DNA of 19,928 bases from Thiobacillus sp. (GTDB taxonomy: Bacteria > Pseudomonadota > Gammaproteobacteria > Burkholderiales > Thiobacillaceae): the NCBI GenBank assembly GCA_020217265.1, contig JAIWOS010000026.1, positions 1-19,928 on the forward strand, given 5' to 3'. The translations under genes and the position numbers were made by a program. This document shows, one piece after another, positions 14,777 to 19,928 of this stretch (position 1 is its first letter; each line of letters opens with the position of its first letter). The notes beneath the pieces were generated by a model. That model worked only from the letters and a program-made list of their open reading frames with translations, ran no database searches and had not been told where the DNA came from.

Positions 14777-16060
14777 TCAATGATCCTGATGTCGTTGTAG
14801 CTGCCTGAGGTGCTTGCGGCGCTCGAGCTGCAATTGCTCGAGTTGGCGGTCGATCTGCACCACATCCGGATGCTGCTCGGTGTATTTCAACAGCAGTTCG
14901 GTCCGCCTGACACGCAATTCAACGGCCTTGTCGTCGAGTCGCTGCAAGTAGGGGTCAGGCTTCGGCACAGGTTTTGGCCTGGGCTTGTTGGGTGTGATCT
15001 TTGCGGGTGCCCCGGAAGGCACTGGGGCTGACGACGCCACCCGTGTGGCGGGCTCCGTCTGTTTGACGGACGGCGCGCTGGCAACGATGCGGGGCGGTTC
15101 CACCGTGCTCGCTTGTCCTTGCACGAAATGCTCGATCACGATTATGCCGGTTCCGATCAGCAGGAAGACGCCGATCGGGGTGCCGAAGGCGAGTACGCGC
15201 AAAGTCCGGGGGATGCGACCGGTGGCCACGCGCGTGGCGGGCGGAATGGCATGGGGGGACGGCATCATCGCGTGCAGGGCAGCAGCCACATCACGGGCGT
15301 CGGGACGGGCTGCCGGCGTCTTGCTCAGCATGCGCGCAAGCAGTTCGTTCAGCCCTGGGGGCAACGAGCCCCGCTGAGCCGTGACGGCGGGCGGGGTTTC
15401 GTGGATCACGCGATAAACAATGGTCGGCAGGGTGTCGCCGTCGAACGCATAGCGCCCCGTGAGCATTTCGTACAGCACCGCGCCGAGGGAAAAAATGTCC
15501 GAGCGACCGTCGACTTCGCGGCCCATCGCCTGTTCGGGCGACATGTAGCGAGGCGAGCCCAGCATCTGGCCAGCCTGGGTCTGATTGCTGTTGACGAGCC
15601 GGGCAATGCCGAAATCCGTGAGCTTGATGCGGCCACGCTGTCCGGTGACAACGACATTGGCGGGTTTGATGTCGCGGTGGACGACGCCGTGTTCGTGAGC
15701 GAACGCCAGCGCCTCGGCCATTTGCAGTGCGGTCTCCATGGCTAGGGCGGGCGGTAGCGGGCTGCGGTCCATCAGGTCGCGCAGGGTCGAGCCTGGCAGG
15801 TATTCCATGGCAATGTAGGCAAGCGTGTCAGTCTCGCCGACGTCGTAAATCGTCACGATATTCGGGTGCGACAGGCGTCCGGCGCTCTGTGCTTCGCGCA
15901 GAAAGCGGGCCTCGGCGTCCGGGCCTTCGCCGCGCAGTTGCGCGAGGGGAACGGCCTTGATCGCGACTTCGCGCTCGATCAGCGGATCGAGCGCACGGTA
16001 GACCGTGCCCATCGCGCCCTGGCCGATGGCGTCAAGAATTTCGTAACGGCCTATTTTCAT
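14777..16060 (-). CDS. Membrane-anchored serine/threonine protein kinase with extracytoplasmic tail
   Basis: 427 residues from the ATG at 16060; an ATG at 16090 would add ten residues and overlap the SDR stop. A complete Hanks-type kinase: IGQGAMGTVY (residues 12-21), K35 in VAIK, VVHRDIKPANVV (HRD 128-130), LTDFGIARL (DFG 149-151), MSPEQA, and GRSDIFSLGAVLYEMLTG. One helix spans about residues 288-310. Outside the membrane lie a Pro/Ala/Lys-rich linker (318-370) and a helical end with LLLKYTEQHPDVVQ (about 389-402) and LERRKHLRQLQ. No PASTA repeats. It is the last gene of the squalene operon, 17 nt after the SDR gene. Targets are unknown. Convergent with amt, 18 bp apart. Confidence 0.92.
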   Translation of the reverse strand: MKIGRYEILDAIGQGAMGTVYRALDPLIEREVAIKAVPLAQLRGEGPDAEARFLREAQSAGRLSHPNIVTIYDVGETDTLAYIAMEYLPGSTLRDLMDRSPLPPALAMETALQMAEALAFAHEHGVVHRDIKPANVVVTGQRGRIKLTDFGIARLVNSNQTQAGQMLGSPRYMSPEQAMGREVDGRSDIFSLGAVLYEMLTGRYAFDGDTLPTIVYRVIHETPPAVTAQRGSLPPGLNELLARMLSKTPAARPDARDVAAALHAMMPSPHAIPPATRVATGRIPRTLRVLAFGTPIGVFLLIGTGIIVIEHFVQGQASTVEPPRIVASAPSVKQTEPATRVASSAPVPSGAPAKITPNKPRPKPVPKPDPYLQRLDDKAVELRVRRTELLLKYTEQHPDVVQIDRQLEQLQLERRKHLRQLQRHQDH

Positions 16061-16077
16061 CACGGGAAGCGTGGAAT

Positions 16078-16821
16078 TCAGGGCTGGCATTCGACGATCT
16101 GTCCACGGATTTCGCGGCTGTCGGGCCCCATCAGATACAGGTACCAGGGCGTCAACTCGTCCGGGGCAGGCAGGGTTTCGGGGGCAAGCCCCGGGTGGGT
16201 CCTCGCACGCAGGGTAGTAGCCACCTGGCCGGGGATCAGGGTGTTGATGCGCAGCGTATCTTCCGGGTCGAGTTCGTCGGCCCAGATACGGGTCAGCGTC
16301 TCCAGCGCGGATTTTGCCACCGCGTAGCCGCCCCAGAAGGCGCGCGGCCGGTGACCGTGGGTTTCGCCCGTGAATATCACCGACGCATCCGGCGCCTGGC
16401 GCAACAGCGGCAGGCAGGCGCGTGTGAGGGCGAAGGGTGCAATGAGGTTGACCCGCATCAGGCTCTGCCACTGATCCAGCGTCTGCAGCGCGAGCGGCGT
16501 GAGGCTGTGGAAGAGATGCGCACTGTGCAGCACGCCGTCGAGCCGTTTCAGATGCAGGGCGATGGTGCTGGCGAGCATCTCCAGACCGCGGTCGTCGGCC
16601 ACCGCAAGATCGAAGGGGAACATGGCGGGTTCCGGCCCGCCGGCCGCGACGATCTCGTCGTACACCGCATCGAGCCGCGCCTCGTCGCGAGCGAGCAGCG
16701 CGACGGTGGCACCGTGGCGGGCATACGCCAGACTGGCGGCGCGTCCCAGGCCAGAGCTGGCGCCGGTGACGAGGATGACGCGGTTCGCAAGCAGGTCGGA
16801 ACGGGGGCGGTAATCTTTCAT
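16078..16821 (-). CDS. Short-chain dehydrogenase/reductase, YciK-like, with altered active site
   Basis: 247 residues, classical-SDR length. The nucleotide-binding motif TGASSGLG (residues 19-26) and the Y166-x3-K170 pair (YAVAK) are intact, and N125 (VNLIAPF) is kept. However, NNAG is replaced by LHSAH (98-102), and the catalytic serine expected 13 residues before the tyrosine is E153 (with T154) in FTGETHG. The C-terminal PDELTPWYLYLMGPDSREIRGQ resembles YciK. Cofactor is probably NADP(H). The ATG overlaps the hpnE stop (ATGA), so it is co-translated with squalene genes. It may act on an isoprenoid or be a redox partner, but activity is unproven. Confidence 0.88.
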   Translation of the reverse strand: MKDYRPRSDLLANRVILVTGASSGLGRAASLAYARHGATVALLARDEARLDAVYDEIVAAGGPEPAMFPFDLAVADDRGLEMLASTIALHLKRLDGVLHSAHLFHSLTPLALQTLDQWQSLMRVNLIAPFALTRACLPLLRQAPDASVIFTGETHGHRPRAFWGGYAVAKSALETLTRIWADELDPEDTLRINTLIPGQVATTLRARTHPGLAPETLPAPDELTPWYLYLMGPDSREIRGQIVECQP

Positions 16822-18089
16822 AAGCGGTCGAGTAAGGCGTGGGCGGATTGTACGCCGCTAGAAGTTGCACTTTCGAGCGTGGCCGGAAACGGTCCGGCGG
16901 TGTAATCACCGGCGAGGAACAGGCGCGGATGCGGCGTGCGCACGGACGGGCGCGACAGGCCCGGCGTGCAGGCATAGGTCGCCTGTTTGTCGACGATGGC
17001 GCGCCGCCAGTGCGTCGGGCCGGGGGTGGCAAAACGGCGCAATTGCGCTTCGGCCCGGTCGAGCCAGTCGGCGGGCAAATCCCGGGCGGCGCTGGCGACG
17101 AAGGCCAGCATGCCGGGCTGGCCGTGACTCTGCCCGCGGTCGAAGACAAACTGTGCCGGGCCGTCGCAGAGCGCGATCAACGGCTGCGACAGCCGGAAGG
17201 CCGGGTCGACTTGCACATAAGCGGTGGCGATCGGCAGATAGCGATAGCTGGCGAGCATGCGACGGGCGGCGTCGAGTTCGCGTACATATTCGGCCAGTGC
17301 GGCCAGGTGCTGCGGTGCAACGGCGACGATGGCATGGGTGAAACGCAGCGCCTCGTCGGCAATGCGCAGGGTAATCGCGTCGCTGGCCGTCTCGATCGAC
17401 CGCACCCGGCAACTGGTCCGGACACGGCCACCGAGCGCGGCGATGCGCGCGGCCGCCGGCATAGGAAAGAGCGTGCCGAGATCGCATTTCGGCAACAGGA
17501 AATCGCTGTCTGCGCGGCGGCCGCCGAAGGCGGCGCGCACCACCGACACGAACACGCGCGCGCTCGCCAGGGCGGGCGGGGTGTTGAGCGCGGACACGCA
17601 CAGCGGGTGCCACAGCAGGCGATTGACCGCTTCGGGCTGGTCGCGCGTGAGGGTGGCGACGCTCGTGTCGTCCGCCATGTCCGGTCCCGTCAGCAGGTGC
17701 CGCGCCCAACGCGCGGCCGCCCATTTGTCGCGCCAGGCGAGGCCGCGCGCGGCGGCAAAGCCGGCGAGCAGATGAAGCGGCGCCGGCAGGGGAGGGCAGG
17801 CGAGCCGGAATGCGGGCGGCTGGTCGACGCGAAGCGGGCGTCGCCACAGCCAAGCCGTCGCGTCGCCTGGTGTTGCTCGGGCGATCAGATCCAGGCAGGA
17901 CGCATAGGCGCCAAGCAGCAGGTGCTGGCCATTGTCAAGCTTGCGGCCGTCGATTTCCACGCCGCGCGCGCGGCCGCCCAGCGTGCGGCTGGCTTCGAAC
18001 AGCGTCACCGCCACGCCGGCCTCGGCCAGGGTCAGCGCGGCGGCGCAGCCGGCCCAGCCGCCGCCGATGACCGCTACCGAGGGCTTCAC
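16818..18089 (-). CDS. hpnE: Hydroxysqualene dehydroxylase
   Basis: 423 residues from the GTG at 18089, which overlaps the hpnD stop (GTGA); a longer frame from 18119 only re-reads hpnD. HpnE is an FAD-dependent amine-oxidase-fold enzyme that reduces hydroxysqualene to squalene. Seen: the FAD dinucleotide motif VAVIGGGWAGCAAALTLAE (residues 5-23), FEASRTLGGRARG, DNGQHLLLGAY, and the C-terminal FAD contact FLAGDYTAGPFPATLESA, followed by GVQSAHALL. Overlap with the SDR start makes the whole set translationally coupled. Confidence 0.94.
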   Translation of the reverse strand: MKPSVAVIGGGWAGCAAALTLAEAGVAVTLFEASRTLGGRARGVEIDGRKLDNGQHLLLGAYASCLDLIARATPGDATAWLWRRPLRVDQPPAFRLACPPLPAPLHLLAGFAAARGLAWRDKWAAARWARHLLTGPDMADDTSVATLTRDQPEAVNRLLWHPLCVSALNTPPALASARVFVSVVRAAFGGRRADSDFLLPKCDLGTLFPMPAAARIAALGGRVRTSCRVRSIETASDAITLRIADEALRFTHAIVAVAPQHLAALAEYVRELDAARRMLASYRYLPIATAYVQVDPAFRLSQPLIALCDGPAQFVFDRGQSHGQPGMLAFVASAARDLPADWLDRAEAQLRRFATPGPTHWRRAIVDKQATYACTPGLSRPSVRTPHPRLFLAGDYTAGPFPATLESATSSGVQSAHALLDRL

Positions 18090-18931
18090 GGAAAGAGCCA
18101 GGTGCGGCTGGCAAGCCACAGCTTGCGTAGCGGCGTGAGCGACACCCGCGCACGCAACACGGGAAAGTTGTCGCGACGGATTTCGTCAAGCAGGGTGCGG
18201 TAGATCGCAGCCATCGCCAGGCCGGGACGCTGGGCGCGTCGTGCCTGCGCGGGCAGGGCACGCATCGCATTGTCGTAATGGGCGAGGGCGCGTTCGTACT
18301 GGAACTGCATGAGTTTCTGGAAGGCAGGCGAGTCCCTGCCCGCGAGCAGATCGCGTTCGGCGACGCCAAAGCGCGCCAATTCATCCTGCGGCAGGTAGAT
18401 GCGGCCGCGGCGGGCGTCCTCGCCGATGTCGCGAATGATGTTGGTGAGCTGGAACGCAAGCCCCAGTTCGTGCGCATAACGACGCAAGGCGCGGTCGTCC
18501 TCGCCGTGCGCGCCGCCAAAAATCGATGCCGCGACTTCGCCGACGACGCCGGCGACACGGAAACAATAGAGGTTCAGAGATTTGAAGTCCGGATAGCGCA
18601 AGTACTCGAGATCCATCGCCATGCCGTCGACGATTTCCAGCAGCAGGGCCGGTTCGATGCCGCGTCCCCGTGGCGTATCGGCGAGCGCGCGGGTTGCCGG
18701 GTGCTCGGGCACGCCGCGGCCAAAGCGTTCGATCTCGCCGCGCCACCAATCGAGCTTGGCAACGGCGACCTGCCGCTCGTGGCATTCGTCGACCACGTCG
18801 TCGAGCTCGCGGCAGAGGGCATAAAAGGCCGTGATGGCATGGCGCGTGTCCGGCGGCAGGAACACGAAGCTGTAGTAGAAACTGGAGCCGCTGGCGGCCG
18901 CGCGCTCCTGGCAGTACTGGTGGGGATCCAT
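18086..18931 (-). CDS. hpnD: Presqualene diphosphate synthase
   Basis: 281 residues of the squalene/phytoene synthase family. The two aspartate-rich motifs are present: ELDDVVDE (D44, D45, D48) and NIIRDIGEDARRG (D168, D172), with GRIYLPQDELARFGV after. YYSFVFLPPDTRHAITAFYALCR is the typical N-terminus. HpnD joins two farnesyl diphosphates into presqualene diphosphate, on which HpnC then acts. It starts one base after hpnC ends and overlaps the start of hpnE. Confidence 0.95.
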   Translation of the reverse strand: MDPHQYCQERAAASGSSFYYSFVFLPPDTRHAITAFYALCRELDDVVDECHERQVAVAKLDWWRGEIERFGRGVPEHPATRALADTPRGRGIEPALLLEIVDGMAMDLEYLRYPDFKSLNLYCFRVAGVVGEVAASIFGGAHGEDDRALRRYAHELGLAFQLTNIIRDIGEDARRGRIYLPQDELARFGVAERDLLAGRDSPAFQKLMQFQYERALAHYDNAMRALPAQARRAQRPGLAMAAIYRTLLDEIRRDNFPVLRARVSLTPLRKLWLASRTWLFP

Positions 18932-18932
18932 C

Positions 18933-19739
18933 TCAGCGCAGCCCGCGGAGCAGCATCATGATCCAGTCGCCCTTCGTCAGCACCGGCCGGTTCGTGAACA
19001 CGCAGCCCGGGTCGGCGTGCAGCTTGCGCAGGATGGCTTCGCCCCCGCGGATCGTGACGCGGATTTCCAGTCCGATGCGCCCCTTGAGGATGCGGCCGAG
19101 CGGGGCGCCGGCCTGCAACAGCTTGCGCGTCCGCTCGATCTGCTTGTGCATCATCATGTGCCACAGCCCGCGGGTGTCGCCGAACGCGATCTGCGTTTCG
19201 CTGACATGATGGGCGGCGAGCTCGTCCTGCGGCAGGTAAATGCGGCCTTTCCGGTAATCGAGCGCGATGTCCTGCAGGAAATTGATCAACTGCAGGCTGC
19301 TGCAGATCGCGTCGGCGTAGGCCAGATGTCGCGGGTCGTGGTCACCGTAGAGATGCATCATCAGCCGACCCACCGGATTGGCCGAACGCCGGCAATACTC
19401 CATGACTTCGCCAAAGCCGGCGTAGCGCGTCTTGGTGACGTCCTGCTCGAAGGCGGACAACAGGTCCCGGAAGGGATCAAGGGGAATGGCGTGGCTGCGA
19501 ATGGCCTCGGCGAGCGGGCCGAATACCGGATCGGACGGCGTTTCGCCGCGCTCGATGCGATCCAGCTCCTGGCGATAGCCGGCAAGCTGCGCCAGACGCT
19601 CGTCGGGCGAAGCATTGCCTTCGTCGGCGATATCGTCCGCACTGCGGGCGAAACGGTAGATGGCCTCGACCGGACGACGCAGCCGTCGCGGCAGCAACCA
19701 GGAGGCGACGGGGAAGTTTTCGTAGTGATCGACCGGCAC
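18933..19739 (-). CDS. hpnC: Hydroxysqualene synthase
   Basis: 268 residues from the GTG at 19739. The frame stays open to 19850, but the extra 37 residues (a basic/phenylalanine-rich stretch) do not match the family and cross an AT-rich promoter-like region; an ATG at 19805 is a second choice. VDHYENFPVASWLLP is the family's N-terminus. Aspartate motifs: SADDIADE (D35, D36, D39) and NFLQDIALDYRKG (D157, D161), followed by GRIYLPQDEL. It turns presqualene diphosphate into hydroxysqualene. First gene of the five-gene minus-strand operon. No Shine-Dalgarno precedes the GTG. Confidence 0.93.
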   Translation of the reverse strand: MPVDHYENFPVASWLLPRRLRRPVEAIYRFARSADDIADEGNASPDERLAQLAGYRQELDRIERGETPSDPVFGPLAEAIRSHAIPLDPFRDLLSAFEQDVTKTRYAGFGEVMEYCRRSANPVGRLMMHLYGDHDPRHLAYADAICSSLQLINFLQDIALDYRKGRIYLPQDELAAHHVSETQIAFGDTRGLWHMMMHKQIERTRKLLQAGAPLGRILKGRIGLEIRVTIRGGEAILRKLHADPGCVFTNRPVLTKGDWIMMLLRGLR

Positions 19740-19791
19740 CGGCAATAAAAAATAGAATTGGAATAAAGACTTAAGGCAAGGCCGGGCTGCC

Positions 19792-19820
19792 TTGGGTGAC
19801 AGCATCGCTTTGATTATATT
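19792..19820 (+). promoter_or_regulatory. Possible promoter of tRNA-Leu
   Basis: TTGGGT (19792-19797), a 17-nt spacer and TATATT (19815-19820, 5 of 6). The predicted start near 19827 leaves a 27-nt leader before the tRNA. The -35 is poor, so this is tentative. Confidence 0.25.
19813..19818 (-). promoter_or_regulatory. Possible -10 element of the hpnC operon
   Basis: A perfect TATAAT on the minus strand, in the AT-rich gap shared with the tRNA promoter. No good -35 is found at 16-18 nt. It would start transcription near 19806, giving a 67-nt leader to the GTG at 19739. A second weaker pair, TTGCCT (19774-19779) and TCTATT (19751-19756) with a 17-nt spacer, lies closer to the gene. Confidence 0.3.
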
Positions 19821-19853
19821 ACACTTATTGATTGCAGGTTTTGCGGCCAAGCC

Positions 19854-19928
19854 GCGAGAGTGGCGGAATTGGTAGACGCACTGGATTTAGGTTCCAGCGC
19901 CGCAAGGCGTGGGGGTTCGAGTCCCCCC
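19854..19928 (+). tRNA. tRNA-Leu (anticodon UAG), 3' end cut by window
   Basis: Acceptor 5' strand GCGAGAG, D-arm GCGGAATTGGTAGACGC, anticodon stem CTGGA/TCCAG with loop TTTAGGT (anticodon TAG at 19888-19890), a class II variable arm CGCCGCAAGGCG, and T-arm GGGGG-TTCGAGT-CCCCC. The last base in the window is the first C of the 3' acceptor strand; about 10 bases plus CCA are missing. It reads CUN leucine codons. The 5' end matches the E. coli tRNA-Leu pattern. Confidence 0.95.

Noticed and set aside
16061-17149. N-terminal 363-codon extension of the kinase frame, which would make a 790-residue protein
   Set aside because: It reads through the SDR and hpnE genes in a wrong register; the kinase domain begins cleanly at MKIGRYEILDAIGQG (16060).
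16839-18203. 454-codon plus-strand frame over hpnE
   Set aside because: Antisense to hpnE, Gly/Arg-rich, without family features.
18365-19245. A near-identical stretch of about 22 bp in hpnD and hpnC (around 18379 and 19225) considered as a recombination repeat
   Set aside because: It encodes the shared GRIYLPQDEL motif of paralogous enzymes, so protein conservation explains it.
19740-19850. 37-residue N-terminal extension of HpnC
   Set aside because: It is not family-like, covers an AT-rich promoter-like gap and nearly reaches the tRNA; the GTG at 19739 sits right before the conserved HYENFP block.

Overview
The window is a dense, GC-rich stretch of bacterial chromosome. The continuous hisDCBHAFIE-hit-tatABC order, the lysophospholipid transporter gene, and hpnCDE together point to a betaproteobacterium. 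The protein style would fit a Nitrosomonadales / Thiobacillus-like chemolithotroph, but that placement is inference. I see no insertion sequence, integrase, CRISPR array or phage gene. Almost every base lies in or just beside a housekeeping or core-accessory gene.

Layout. (1) Positions 1-1987, plus strand: the glycine-rich end of one TPM-type protein, a second TPM-domain protein, NfeD and an SPFH/paraslipin, in a tight membrane-associated cluster. (2) 2006-3223, minus: LplT. It is divergent from a CysL-type LysR regulator (3383-4327, plus), which is coupled to a small conserved protein of unknown function. (3) 4683-5422, minus: an Irr/PerR-like Fur-family regulator followed by a DUF2007/zinc-ribbon protein. 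The regulator has a promoter whose -10 lies inside an 11-bp palindrome. (4) 5561-11509, plus: the histidine operon (no hisG here), running on through a HIT protein into tatA, tatB and tatC (to 13403). (5) 13556-14758, plus: an Amt ammonium transporter, preceded by what looks like a complete nitrogen-control region: two NtrC-type sites, an IHF-type site and a sigma-54 promoter. (6) 14777-19739, minus: an apparent five-gene operon hpnC-hpnD-hpnE-SDR-serine/threonine kinase. (7) 19854-19928, plus: most of a tRNA-Leu(UAG), cut by the window end.

How the genes work together. The his genes cover the steps after hisG from phosphoribosyl-ATP to histidine. TatABC forms the twin-arginine export system. 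HpnC, HpnD and HpnE convert two farnesyl diphosphates to squalene. The most unusual features are the membrane-anchored Ser/Thr kinase and a divergent short-chain dehydrogenase at the end of the squalene operon, and the NtrC/IHF/sigma-54 architecture packed into the 150 bp between tatC and amt. No wholly new defence or mobile system is visible. The best candidates for something undescribed are the kinase/SDR link to squalene synthesis and the kinase's extracytoplasmic tail.
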